From Salinactinospora qingdaonensis (GTDB lineage Bacteria > Actinomycetota > Actinomycetes > Streptosporangiales > Streptosporangiaceae), in assembly GCF_039539445.1 (NCBI RefSeq), contig NZ_BAABDD010000008.1, forward strand, positions 186,001-250,000: a stretch of 64,000 nucleotides of DNA, written 5' to 3'. The notes under the pieces were generated by a model. The model was not told where the DNA came from. It saw nothing but the letters and a program-made list of their open reading frames with translations, and made no database searches. Position numbers and translations under genes: made by a program. Shown here one piece after another: positions 46,929 through 56,544 of the stretch (its first letter is position 1; every line of letters starts with the position of its first letter).

Positions 46929-47702
46929 ATGCTTACCGACTCGCCCCGTCGCGGCCGGCTGCGGCGACTGCGTATCACTCTCCTGTTGGCCCGCCACCGG
47001 CGCGCTCTGGCTGCGCTGTGCGCCGTGGCGGCGTTGGGTTGTGCCGTACTCGCGGTGCGTCCGCCCGCACCTGCCACGGTTGAGGTGGTGGTCGCCGCGC
47101 ACGACCACGACGCCCGGCAACCGCTCGAAGCGCGCGATGTCACGGTGGCCGCGCTGGCACGGGAGGCCGTCCCCGATAGCGCCATCTCCGCCGAGCGCGA
47201 CCTCACGGGAACTTGGCTCAGCGCTCCGGTGCGGCGCGGCGAGGTCCTGACCCCGGCCCGGCTCGCCGACCCGCCCGCTGCGGCCTACGGCCCGGCTCTG
47301 GTGGCGGCTCCGGTACGCCTGGCCGATCCGGGGGCCGTGTCGCTGCTGCGGCCCGGCAGCCGGGTCGACGTTCTCGCCGCCGCGGGCGAGGGCCTGGCCC
47401 TCGGCGCGGCACGCCCGGCAGCGACGGCCACCACCGTTGTCAGCGACCGGCCTGTGGTCGCACTGCCCGCTGCCGAAGGCGACACCGCGGGGCCGGCGGG
47501 AGACTCCGAGGCGCTCGTGGTGGTAGCGGTCACCGAGGAGGAGGCGCAACGGCTCGCCGGGCACGCCGCGGGCAGCCGGCTGTCGGTGACGATCCGCCGG
47601 CGCGCGAGGGGCCGGTGTGACCGGCGTGGCCGTAGGCGCCGTACCGGGCCTCGGACAGTGCGAGGTGGCAGGCGACAGCGTGGCCCTCCCGTGAGGCTAT
47701 GA
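46929..47702 (+). CDS. SAF-domain (CpaB/RcpC-like) membrane protein
   Basis: 257 codons. A basic N-terminus and one membrane segment (LAALCAVAALGCAVLAV) precede a SAF/CpaB-like region: PLEARDVTVAALARE, GTWLSAPVRRGEVLTPARL, VSLLRPGSRVDVLAA, and EEAQRLAGHAAGSRLSVTIR. The last 35 residues are a run of Arg/Gly/Pro; a one-base shift would end the protein at a TGA soon after VTIR, as in most relatives, so a frameshift or sequence error near 47605 is possible. No ribosome-binding site; TACGGT is 6 bases before the ATG (leaderless). Confidence 0.82.
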   Translation: MLTDSPRRGRLRRLRITLLLARHRRALAALCAVAALGCAVLAVRPPAPATVEVVVAAHDHDARQPLEARDVTVAALAREAVPDSAISAERDLTGTWLSAPVRRGEVLTPARLADPPAAAYGPALVAAPVRLADPGAVSLLRPGSRVDVLAAAGEGLALGAARPAATATTVVSDRPVVALPAAEGDTAGPAGDSEALVVVAVTEEEAQRLAGHAAGSRLSVTIRRRARGRCDRRGRRRRTGPRTVRGGRRQRGPPVRL

Positions 47703-47747
47703 GCACCGCAGCGCCCCGCGGCGACGAGGGCCCGGCCGTTGCACCCG

Positions 47748-48890
47748 TTATTCGCCGTGCACGGCCTCGTATTCCCAATGCCAAGGCTCGAATGGGTTGG
47801 AGTAGGCCCACTGGGGGTGGAACCAGCCGTATTCGCGGGAGTTGGCCTCCAACCAGTTGAACTGCGGTGATCCCTGGTTCTGCACCCCGCCGCACAGGTC
47901 GACCGCCAAGCCCCAGCCGTGGTTACTGGTCCCGGGCACGGCGGCGTTGCCGGGCGGCTGCTCGCGGAACACCCGCTGCTGGTTGGGTAGGTCACGGTAG
48001 GAGCTGGTCAGGCACATGCTCTCGCCGAAACGCTCGGCGTAGGCCTGGTTCATGCGCAGGAAGTCGACGGCGGCGTCTGCACGCAGGAACTCGCCTTCTT
48101 GGTGCAGCTCGCACAGGGCTTCCTGTGGCAGCAGCCCGTTGGGGTAGCCAGAGGCCGCGCTGCCGGCCGCGGGGTCGCATTCGACACCGGCCATGTAGGC
48201 GTCCACCGACAGTCCGCGCTCCTCCAGCTCGTTGGTGAGCTTCTCGGTGCTCTTCTCGGACTTGTCGCGCAGCGCCGCGAGCTGGTCGGCGAGTTCGACT
48301 TTCTCCAACTGGTTCTGCGACTGCAACTCTTGGGCCTCGCTCGTCAGCTCCTCCTGCTTTTCGCGCAGGTTGCTGGCCTCCTCTAGCAGGGCTTCCTTGT
48401 TGTTGGAGATCTTGACGATGTGCGACTCGGCTTGGAAGTCGGTGTCAAAGGAGCCGGAGGTGATCAGGCCCATCACTCCAACGTCGGGCTGCTTGTAGAG
48501 CATGGCGGCCATCTGGGCCAGGGGTTGGCGCATCTCGGAGAGGCGCAGTTCGGTCTGCTGCAACTCGTGCAGCGTCTTGACCAGCTCTTCCTGGGATTTT
48601 TCCAGCTCTTCCTGACGCTGGGTGTAGTCCTCGGTGGCTTGCTCCAGCTCTTCTTTGGCCTGCTGTGCCTGTTCCTTCAACGACTCCAGGCTCTCGTCGG
48701 CCGCGGCGGGGTTGGTCGCCGGGGAGACCACGGCCTGTCCTCCCGTGACCGCGAACAGGGCGAAAGCCACAGTGAACAGGGTGGTCAAGATGAACCTGCG
48801 CCGGAGACGCGGATGAGAGGGAAGGGTGGACGTGGCCCCGCTCTTCGGTACGCGGTTGTTTCGCCGCGTCGAGTCGAGAACGAACGGCAC
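47748..48890 (-). CDS. Secreted M15 D-alanyl-D-alanine carboxypeptidase with coiled-coil N-terminus
   Basis: 380 residues. A membrane anchor/signal (FILTTLFTVAFALFAVTG) is followed by two long coiled-coil stretches (residues about 60-130 and 165-225) and then a VanY-type peptidase domain: CLTSSYRDLPNQQRVF, SNHGWGLAVDL and EPWHWE give the zinc ligands His, Asp and His. Cys residues in the domain may form disulfides. It trims peptidoglycan stem peptides outside the cell; the coiled coil suggests recruitment to a complex, as with Rpf-partner hydrolases (inference). The GTG at 48890 is after GGAGGAAT. Confidence 0.92.
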   Translation of the reverse strand: MPFVLDSTRRNNRVPKSGATSTLPSHPRLRRRFILTTLFTVAFALFAVTGGQAVVSPATNPAAADESLESLKEQAQQAKEELEQATEDYTQRQEELEKSQEELVKTLHELQQTELRLSEMRQPLAQMAAMLYKQPDVGVMGLITSGSFDTDFQAESHIVKISNNKEALLEEASNLREKQEELTSEAQELQSQNQLEKVELADQLAALRDKSEKSTEKLTNELEERGLSVDAYMAGVECDPAAGSAASGYPNGLLPQEALCELHQEGEFLRADAAVDFLRMNQAYAERFGESMCLTSSYRDLPNQQRVFREQPPGNAAVPGTSNHGWGLAVDLCGGVQNQGSPQFNWLEANSREYGWFHPQWAYSNPFEPWHWEYEAVHGE

Positions 48891-49632
48891 GTGATTCCTC
48901 CGACTACCTGGGTCGATGGGCTGCCTGACCACATCGCAACCTGGCACACGACCGTAATCGGGGCGGGTGCTGCGACGGGTCGAGCGCGCATCGGGAAACC
49001 CACGGTCGTCCTTCACGCTCCAAGACCGGGAGCCCCGATGAACTTACTGCTCAAGGGATGTCGCCTCTGCGTGACGGGGATGCGCCGGTCGGGTCTCTCG
49101 ACGCCGTTACCCGGTCACGACAAGCGTGTGACGGGAATCACTCAAAGGCTATGACAACCCTTCACGCGAAAAGGGTACTGAACGGTCGCAAGGTGTGGAC
49201 CACGCCTGGCCATTTTCGGCGTGCCCTGGGGAGCCGGCAGTACAGCTCGGGCGGCTGTTCCGCGGCCTCACCGGGGGCGGCCACGCTTGGCCGACCGCGG
49301 AGCAGGTGAGCAACGCGACATTCAGATTCTCTGATTTAGGCAGGTCAAGGCTACTCCTATGAGGTAGTGGCACGTGTCGCCACGATACAGCCACCTTGAG
49401 TAGTGGCTACTTTTCGGAAGTGAACTCACGCAGAAATAAGGTAGAGGGTAAAGCGCGCGAATGCGACAGCGTCGGCGATCCTGCCCGTGTTGTCGCTCCG
49501 CCACCCTGCCGGCGCGGGCGCTACGTCTTCCCCGATCTTTCCCTCACCCTTGTCTGTTCCGGGCCGCTGCCGCCCCGGTGGGGGGTTCTGGCACCAACGA
49601 GACCGCACGGTCCGCTAGGCTTGGAGCGACTC
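48891..49632. other. Intergenic region upstream of the M15 peptidase gene
   Basis: About 740 bases. I looked on the minus strand for a ydaO-type c-di-AMP riboswitch, common before actinobacterial wall hydrolases, and did not find the consensus. No gene is recognised. Confidence 0.45.
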
Positions 49633-49708
49633 GGCCTCATAGCTCAGGGGACAGAGCACCGCTCTCCTAAAGCGGGTGTCGGAGGTTCGAATCCTCCTGG
49701 GGCCACCA
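49633..49708 (+). tRNA. tRNA-Arg (anticodon CCU), CCA encoded
   Basis: Acceptor GGCCTCA pairs with TGGGGCC, the anticodon stem CCGCT/AGCGG encloses CTCCTAA (anticodon CCT), and the T arm is GGAGG TTCGAAT CCTCC. Discriminator A and CCA follow to 49708. It marks the edge between conserved housekeeping genes and the accessory region to the right. Confidence 0.94.
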
Positions 49709-51788
49709 GGTTCGGCCCGCCTTTTCTTCTTCATCGCAGAAGGCCAGGGGTGGGCAGGGTTGCCCTGCGGGTGGCAGTCGACTGGCGTAATAGTTCCGCA
49801 TGGTCGCGTCAGCCTAAGAGAACCGCGCCCGCCCGGCCCCTTCTCAGCCCGGCATGGCGACTCCGCGCTCGTGCCGCACTGTCTCCGCGCCCGTTGCGCA
49901 ACTCCGAAGCTTTGTTGGGGAGGGACGGGCCGATCAGCCTCGGTGAGGAGCGTTCCCACCCTCCGGTGCACCCATATTGCGGCGACGGGCTGCACGTGTC
50001 GAGCACCGTGTAGCCGCTTGACCGGCCGATAGGACTCGTGTTGGCCGCCCATACGCAGCCGTCGACACGCCATCTAACCCGACAGCGCCCTCCTCCACCG
50101 AAGCCTTGCGAGATAGTACTTGCATGAGGCATTATCTTTCTCGTGCACACGGAAGCCTATGCAAATATTACTTACGCTTGTTAAGCGTGTCATGAACAAA
50201 ATGGCTGGGAGGAACGTTCCCCATGGCGGGAAGCTTGACTCCGGGTGAGGAGCAACCGGCTGGCGTGGTCTACCGCAGTATCGGGGAGCGAACCGGGAAG
50301 CCGTGCGCTGGTCACCATGGCATAGGTCGTGCTCCTCGTCTTCAGCGGTGTCATCCTGTTCGACGGTCTTCCCCTACTCGTCTGGACTACTGATCGGTGG
50401 CCTGGCCGCAGGACGGAACTGGAGGGCTACTTTCGCTCTGGATGTTAAGTGGCGTCGCCCCGCCTCCCCCTATCCGGCACTCGCATGAATGCGTCCGAGT
50501 GAAAGATTGATCAACTCTGCTCTGACGGAATGACTCCCCTATTCATAAAGCCACTCAGCCGAAGCTGCCAACACACAGACCGCCGGCGGGAACTGCGCCC
50601 GTCTTTCTGTTGTCTCTACCACCAGCCGTGCCGGCGAAGAGCCCGTCCAATTTTTTCACTGGGTTCGCCGTGTTAGCCTCGACACAGCGTTTCCGCGACC
50701 CATCAAGACCATCATCCCGGCACCGGACAACTAAAAACGTTAAATTTTTCCTCCGCACGGGAGAACATCCCTCGCCGAATCCGGATGTGTGCGACCTCCT
50801 GCTCCACTGCAACTCCGAACGACTTTCAAGCGGTACCGGATCTTTGTCACAGCATGATTTCCCGCGACAGGCCGACTGTGCCCCACAAAAGCGCCAGCCA
50901 CCTCGACGCCTTCTCAGCCGCCCCCTCGATTCCTGATACCACTTCGGCCCCTGAAGCGGTCTGATTCTTTTAGCGTGCAAGTTGAGCGGGCCAAGCATGC
51001 GCGCTCTGAGCGACAACGAGCGGGTCCGCCGCGGTACCGGGCCGCTGTCGTGCCGTGCAGGCACCAACGCCTCTGGCGAGGTGCCATAGCCGCAGGCAAT
51101 CGAACGGCATAGCACAGCAACGACGCCACCACGGGGCAGAGCCGTCCCCGTGGCTGCTGCGGCGTCGATGCGCAGTTCATCGTCCCGGTTCCGAAAAGGC
51201 GACGCGAGCGCGCCCGGTTCGATCCCCGCCGAGGTCACGACCCTCGGCCTAGTCCCCGCTTTCTTTAGCGGAAACCCGTGGCCGACGGGCCAGCGGCGTG
51301 TGCGCCCCCGGCCCAGGTGTCCACCTCACTGTCACGGCCCCGGTCGGATACAGCGGAAGGTCCAGCTCAAACGAGACAGTAACGCCCTGGGGCAACGCAG
51401 CGTGCCCAGGCTTTGGACCGCACCGTGAAGTCATTCGGGATGACGACCGGACCCATGACCGATACCGGCTTCGCGATCGGTATCGTCGCTCACTCCGTGC
51501 CCCGTCTTTCGACTGAAGATCCAGTCATAGCTCGCTCAGGATGCCCGGTATCAGGGAGTACAAACTCACCTACCACGTGTCCCCTATCACAAATTCCGGG
51601 CATCAAGATAAAAGCTCCTGGTCACTCACTGACGTGCCTACCCGAACTCGTGTCCACCCTTCCCTTGGACATTCCACTAATAAACAGTCCCATGAGTCGC
51701 ATGAACGCACTCAACCACGGAAAACGCGCACCACCAGCCAAATCATCACACCACCCCTACCCTCACCCTCCACAGATGTGGATAAAGC
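49709..51788. other. Gene-poor lower-GC region between tRNA-Arg and the biosynthetic cluster
   Basis: About 2.1 kb with no convincing gene. A short plus-strand stretch (50223-50450) has a small open frame followed, one frame over, by a hydrophobic segment VVLLVFSGVILFDGLPLLVW; it may be a decayed membrane-protein gene. A minus-strand frame near 51249-51434 (VTVSFELDLPLYPTGAVTVR) may be another remnant. Base composition is visibly lower in GC than the rest of the window. No transposase or second copy of the tRNA end was found. Confidence 0.5.
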
Positions 51789-51820
51789 TTGACATATTAC
51801 GCCAAAACTAAAAATAGGTT
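51789..51820 (+). promoter_or_regulatory. Candidate promoter of the PucR-type regulator gene
   Basis: A consensus -35 TTGACA at 51789 lies in AT-rich DNA, with TAGGTT at 51815 as a possible -10 at a longer than ideal spacing. The regulator start is about 95 bases downstream. Confidence 0.35.
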
Positions 51821-51913
51821 ACCATCTTCGTAACTCGTCCGATAGAGTGTATTTATGATGCAAAAAATATGAAAAAAATCCCCTGACGTTCAGAAAGGCG
51901 AGAGTGTGACAAC

Positions 51914-53761
51914 GTGGAAGGGGCAGCGTGGGGGGACCCGGAGATGGACGACGTCATGCAGAGCGTGGCTCGGGTCCATGAAGAACTCGAACTCCGCCGA
52001 GACCGGGAAGGGGCGCTCACTGCGCTTATTGATGCTGTCCGAGACCTCGCCGAGCAACAGACCCAGACGGATCTCCAGCGGATGCTGACTCGCCGCGCTC
52101 GTCTTCTGATGAGGCTGGACATCGCGTTCATCGAGGTGGAAAGCCGCAGGGAGGGCCGTTACATCCACGCCCCGGACGGGCATGTTTCCACGATGCTCCA
52201 TGCGGAGGTCGCCACGGTGGAGGGGGGCGGCCTGGGGCAATGGGCGCTGTCGGCCCAGGCGCCAGCGTGGACTCCCGACTACCTCTCCGATGAACGCTTC
52301 ACCCACGACGAGGTCGCCGACGACATGATGCTCTCCGAGGGGGTGAGGGGCCTCATCGCGATCCCCCTGTCCCGTGACACCGAGTCCTCCACGATACTTT
52401 TCGCCGGTTCCCGCAGCGTACGCCATTTCAGCGTCGACGAGGTGTCGCTCATGAGCAGCTTCGGTGAGATTGCCGGCGGATTGCTGCGGCGGATGGAGCG
52501 CTTGGAGAAGGCCGAAGCCGCTCGGGACGATCTACAAGCCCGGCTGGAACTTGAGGGGAAGCGGGGCGACTTGGGTTCCTTCCTGCCCGACCGGCTTCTT
52601 TCCAACATACTCAGCGGAGCCGAACTCACCTCCCTGATCACCGAGATCGCCAAACACCTCGGTGCTGCTGTGCGGCTCCTGTCCGCACACGGCGACGAAC
52701 TGTGCAGCACGGGGCAGCCCTCTGGCGGCGACTGGCCCACCCACGCCGCCGTCTCAAGGGGTATGTCACAAGCTCACGCTTCGGGCGAACCCGTACGGTT
52801 GGACGAGCACACATGGGCGGCGCTCGCTCGCGCTGAGGGCGAGGATCTCGGCATCGTGCTTTTCGTTTTCGACTCACCGGTCGGGAAGGAGGCTGTCGAG
52901 CAGATCCGAGTGGCGGCCCAGACACTTTCGATCACCGCACTGCTGTGCATGCGCGGCTCGGTGTCGGTGGGCCAACTCCGTAACGAACTCCTCGGTCAGT
53001 TGGTGCTCGAAGCCTCTGACCTCGACCGCCGCTCCATGGGCTGGCGAGAGCAGCGGGCCCTGCGTCTGGGGCTCGATCTGGGCGAGCCCCAGGTCATCGT
53101 GGTGGTCGAGACTGATGAGGCCATCCCCGCCCAGGCGGTGTCCTGGGCCAACTCGTTCACCCAGAGGCGTCAGGGACTCCGGACCGTTCAAGGTGACCGT
53201 CTCGTCCTGCTGATCCCCGGAACTGCCTCCGGGACCGCAGCCCGCGAAGTCGCGACCGAACTTCAACGGGTCCTGGGACTCCCGATCACGGCGGCGGGGG
53301 CCGGCCCTTTCACCGGCGGAGCGGAGGTGCACACGGCCTACCGGGAGGCGTGCAGGACCTTGGACGCGATCCTCACCATGTACGGGAAGGGCACAGCGGC
53401 CTCTGCCGACGAACTCGGCTTCTTCGGAACGCTGCTGTCGGATCGCCAGGACATATCGGGGTTCATCGATTCCACTATCGGTTCTCTCCTGGCCTATGAC
53501 CGGCAGCACGGCACTGAATTGCTGGCGACCTTGGAAGCCTATTTCGCTACCGGAAACAGTCCCACGCACGCGGCGAAGCGGCTCCATGTCCACCCAAACA
53601 CCGTGTCACGTCGCCTGGAGCGCATTGGTGAACTGCTCGGCCCCGAGTGGCAGCAACCGGAGCGGTCTCTGGAGCTTTACCTGGCCCTGCGGTTGGTGCA
53701 CCTGCATCATCTGCTACAGCGGAACAGTACGGGTGTCCGGAGTGCTTTGGAGGAAGATTGA
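51914..53761 (+). CDS. GAF-domain PucR/CdaR-type transcriptional regulator
   Basis: 615 residues. A coiled coil comes first (HEELELRRDREGALTALID), then a GAF domain of about 150 residues with LIAIPLSRDTESSTILFAG, a second coiled coil, a GGDEF-like/CdaR middle region, and a C-terminal PucR helix-turn-helix (LEAYFATGNSPTHAAKRLHV, then HPNTVSRRLERIGELLG). Such proteins activate catabolic or biosynthetic operons after binding a small aromatic or other ligand in the GAF domain. The start is GTG at 51914; an ATG at 51944 with GGGGGGAC upstream is a good alternative. It is the first gene of the accessory cluster and its likely pathway regulator. Confidence 0.85.
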   Translation: MEGAAWGDPEMDDVMQSVARVHEELELRRDREGALTALIDAVRDLAEQQTQTDLQRMLTRRARLLMRLDIAFIEVESRREGRYIHAPDGHVSTMLHAEVATVEGGGLGQWALSAQAPAWTPDYLSDERFTHDEVADDMMLSEGVRGLIAIPLSRDTESSTILFAGSRSVRHFSVDEVSLMSSFGEIAGGLLRRMERLEKAEAARDDLQARLELEGKRGDLGSFLPDRLLSNILSGAELTSLITEIAKHLGAAVRLLSAHGDELCSTGQPSGGDWPTHAAVSRGMSQAHASGEPVRLDEHTWAALARAEGEDLGIVLFVFDSPVGKEAVEQIRVAAQTLSITALLCMRGSVSVGQLRNELLGQLVLEASDLDRRSMGWREQRALRLGLDLGEPQVIVVVETDEAIPAQAVSWANSFTQRRQGLRTVQGDRLVLLIPGTASGTAAREVATELQRVLGLPITAAGAGPFTGGAEVHTAYREACRTLDAILTMYGKGTAASADELGFFGTLLSDRQDISGFIDSTIGSLLAYDRQHGTELLATLEAYFATGNSPTHAAKRLHVHPNTVSRRLERIGELLGPEWQQPERSLELYLALRLVHLHHLLQRNSTGVRSALEED

Positions 53762-53952
53762 CCTGCTTGCCCTGTCCGAAGCGGGGGGAGTCCGGCCCAG
53801 GACGGCTGCCCCTTCCGGATGTTTCCTGCTGCACCGCACTGTGAAAGCGGCGCGGCCGGTCTTGCGTACGGACTCGGCGAGCCGGATGCATCCTGCTGCC
53901 GGCCCATCGAACAGCAGCGTCCCCGGTCTGAGGGCCGGGCACGGCCCACGGG

Positions 53953-53988
53953 CGTGCTGCCCCCTCCGCGAACGGAGGGGGCAGCACG
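53953..53988. terminator. Bidirectional terminator between convergent genes
   Basis: Perfect 16-bp stem CGTGCTGCCCCCTCCG with a CGAA tetraloop. It lies midway between the regulator gene and the convergent IS701-like gene. Confidence 0.8.
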
Positions 53989-54000
53989 CAGGGTCGGGGG

Positions 54001-55152
54001 TCACGCGCTTCGGGCCATGCTCGGAGAGGTGCCGGCGAGCGCCTCCACCGCGTGTGCCGCCGAGACCAAGGTCGCGTGCCGATGCCATCCGGTGAAGGAA
54101 CGACCCGAAAAGTCCCGGATGCCAAGACGGTCGGCGATGGTTGCCCCGTAGTCGACCTGCTGCATCAATCGGGTCAGCGATACCACATCGGCGACGGAGG
54201 ATTTCGCTAGATCGGCCAGCCACAGCTCCGTGGGACCACTGCCCGCCACGTCCTCGACAGCGAGCAGGAGCATGCCCTCCATGTCGCTCGTTCTGTGTCT
54301 CCTGGACGGCAGTCGCACGCTCACCTCGGCGACCACGAGGGGCGATTGGTGGCTCACCCCGGTAGCGGCCGTTCTCAACGGCACGACCCGTCGAAGGTGG
54401 CGAGCCGCAGCCATGAGGCGGTGCGCGGGGCAGGGCCCCGGGAAACGGTCAACGAGCGGCTCGACTTCCATACTTCCTTCGATCCGTACGACCACGGGCA
54501 ACCCTCGTGCTCGCAGGCGACGAATCATGGAGGCGGCGTCCTGCCCGCGGGCATCGGCGACCACCGGTACCCGGCGCCCCTCACGGTCGGCTCTGGCGAG
54601 AACGGCAGCGGTGACGCAGTCACCCATCGTCTCCTCCACCGCCTCATCGGGGATGAGGGCCTGTCGCCTGCGCTCCTCGTCGCGAAGCCAGGCGGGAGGC
54701 AGGTGGAGCCTCCAGTGCACTGGCACGGACATACTCTCGTGCGTGCTCCAGACCCCCACCGCGCGCTGAGCGTTCACCGCCGTACCGGTCTCGGGATGTA
54801 TGTGACGCTCCACTCCAACGAAGTTGCGTCCCGCTTTGGGGATCAGGGTGGGGCGCACCACCCATGCGCGTGGGGGAAAGCGTTCGGAGACGTAGCAGGC
54901 GAGCGCGTCGCGCATCGGATTCCAGCACCAGGTCGAATTGCTCACGAAGTGGTGGAGGCTCTGCTCGGCTCCGGGGCCGAGGCCGGAGGCGATGTTGCTG
55001 ATGGACTTACGGCCCTCCACCGACAACAGGCCGCGCAGGTAGGCGAGACCTCTGCGGCGCTGATCGGCACGGGACAGAGAGGCGAAGAGCGATGCGGACA
55101 TGTCGGTCAAAACGGCTTCACGGGCATCGGACTGAGACGCGGTTAGAACCAT
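54001..55152 (-). CDS. IS701-family transposase-like protein, probably catalytically inactive
   Basis: 383 residues. IS701 features run its length: RRGLAYLRGLLSVEGRKSIS and ASGLGPGAEQSLHHFVSNST at the N-terminus, IPKAGRNFVGVERHIHPETG with CQ-equivalent NAQRAVGVW, VVADARGQDAASMIRRLRAR, and RDFSGRSFTGWHRHATLVSA at the end. The first catalytic Asp normally in DDTGFPK is replaced (VRPTLIPK), and the Glu expected in the WRIEQDY-type helix is absent (MQQVDYGATI). No inverted repeats flank it. GAGGAG precedes GTG/ATG at 55155/55152. Similar transposase-like proteins occur in actinomycete biosynthetic clusters; a structural or regulatory DNA-binding role is inferred. Confidence 0.8.
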   Translation of the reverse strand: MVLTASQSDAREAVLTDMSASLFASLSRADQRRRGLAYLRGLLSVEGRKSISNIASGLGPGAEQSLHHFVSNSTWCWNPMRDALACYVSERFPPRAWVVRPTLIPKAGRNFVGVERHIHPETGTAVNAQRAVGVWSTHESMSVPVHWRLHLPPAWLRDEERRRQALIPDEAVEETMGDCVTAAVLARADREGRRVPVVADARGQDAASMIRRLRARGLPVVVRIEGSMEVEPLVDRFPGPCPAHRLMAAARHLRRVVPLRTAATGVSHQSPLVVAEVSVRLPSRRHRTSDMEGMLLLAVEDVAGSGPTELWLADLAKSSVADVVSLTRLMQQVDYGATIADRLGIRDFSGRSFTGWHRHATLVSAAHAVEALAGTSPSMARSA

Positions 55153-55386
55153 CACGGCTCTCCTCGCTCGGGATCGGCCGGGCGTCGGCCCGGTGGCGTG
55201 ACTGCACTCCACCTTGCGGTGGGACGGTTGTCCGCACGAGGTGCAGGCGACACCGGGTCTACGTAGCAGACGCTGGCCCGAGCACTCTGCCGTCGTGCCA
55301 AAGCCTGTCGGCCGCCCCCGACAGGGCACCCAGGCGGGGCTCTTCACACCCGCGGCCCGTCCGGCGGTGGAGGGACCCCCGTCTCC

Positions 55387-56544
55387 TCAACGAGTGGAAT
55401 TGACCTCTTCCAACACGTCGGAGAGCAGCCCGAGCACCTCTTCCCTCCGGAGGACCCCGCTCTCGACGTGCTCACGTTGCAGTGCGGGGATGATGGTGGA
55501 GAGGTTGATCCCGATCTCCTCCAACTCCTGGAGAGCAGCCATAGCCTGCGGGCGGGCGCAGAGCAGCGTGTCCCCGCACGGTTGCTCGGAGGCGGCTGCG
55601 GCGGCGAAGGCGTCGGAATCCATGGCCATGATCGTGCGCCAGCCGACGACGCCGCGGACGTAGTGGCCAGGAGACAACGCAGCCGCCTGCGAGCGGTGGT
55701 GGCGCCACATCAGCCTCGGGGGGAGGGCCCCTTTATCGGTCAAAGCGGCCCACTCGGGACGTGACAGCTCCACCTCGTGGGTGTGGAAGGTCATCTGTGC
55801 ACTGGCGATTCCAAGCACCCCACTCAAGTCCTCTTGGTCCGGCGCCGTCTTCTCGACCAGCGCTGCTGCGGCGCTGTCGAGAGGGCTCAACGGCATCGAG
55901 ACCACAACATGGAGGGACTCGGGCTTCCGGCCGCTGTCCAACGCCGCGCGCAGCCCCTTGGCACAGCTCCGCAGGACCCGGAGGTGTTGCTTGGCGGAGA
56001 ACACTCCGGTGACGTGCACCCCGATACCGCGTGCCAGCAACCTTTCCAGAGCCGTCTTCCCGGCCCCCACGCCCGGCAGCGCCACCAGAAGGTTGGGCCG
56101 GTCCACGGTCCTGCGCACCACACGCGCCTCCATGACAGCGGCGTCAGGATCGAACGCCAGAGAGGGAGAGATGGCGAACGATACCTGCCCATCCGCACCG
56201 CCCGTCTCCTCATAGAGACCAAGCAGGTCATCGCATGCAAGACGCGCGTCTTTCACGAGGATGACCCGAAGCGCGGTCGACAGCGACACGTTTTGGGCCG
56301 CCAGTTGCTCCATCTGTGCGCGGTAGGCCGTCCCCCAGCGGAGGGCGGTCCCTATGTCAGCGGCATCCAAAAGAGCACCGCACAGGCCCGCCTTCGCCGC
56401 GCGGCGTAATTCGCCTCGGACGAGCTGTTCCCTAGTCAGCCCTTGGAGCCACGGAGAGACCCCCTCCGCGGTAAGAAGGCGGACCAAGGCCTGCCCTTCC
56501 TCCGTGTCGTACCAGCGGATGTTCTCGGGCAACGTTCTTCCCAC
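55387..56544 (-). CDS. Transaldolase-like protein lacking the Schiff-base lysine
   Basis: 385 residues, aligning by eye over its length with actinobacterial transaldolases: CDDLLGLYEETGGADGQVSF, EARVVRRTVDRPNLLVALPG, LLARGIGVHVTGVFS and SPGHYVRGVVGWRTI. The catalytic Lys of the IKIPAT motif is Ala here (VALPGV), the NVTLIFS Asn is His, SRVD is SPLD, and the N-terminal SNPT motif is not recognisable. It is therefore unlikely to be a working transaldolase. It is divergent from phzC and sits 234 bases before the IS701-like gene on the same strand. A binding, regulatory or new catalytic role is possible. Confidence 0.8.
   Translation of the reverse strand: MGRTLPENIRWYDTEEGQALVRLLTAEGVSPWLQGLTREQLVRGELRRAAKAGLCGALLDAADIGTALRWGTAYRAQMEQLAAQNVSLSTALRVILVKDARLACDDLLGLYEETGGADGQVSFAISPSLAFDPDAAVMEARVVRRTVDRPNLLVALPGVGAGKTALERLLARGIGVHVTGVFSAKQHLRVLRSCAKGLRAALDSGRKPESLHVVVSMPLSPLDSAAAALVEKTAPDQEDLSGVLGIASAQMTFHTHEVELSRPEWAALTDKGALPPRLMWRHHRSQAAALSPGHYVRGVVGWRTIMAMDSDAFAAAAASEQPCGDTLLCARPQAMAALQELEEIGINLSTIIPALQREHVESGVLRREEVLGLLSDVLEEVNSTR

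Noticed and set aside
48891..49632. c-di-AMP (ydaO) riboswitch before the M15 peptidase gene
   Set aside because: The conserved sequence blocks of that riboswitch were not found on the minus strand.
50555..51238. 227-codon minus-strand frame in the gene-poor region
   Set aside because: The composition is Arg/Ser/Gly-rich with no motif, start signal or codon bias; it is probably chance.
54001..55152. Active insertion sequence
   Set aside because: The expected catalytic acidic residues are missing and no terminal inverted repeats or target duplications are visible, so it is annotated as a transposase-like protein instead.
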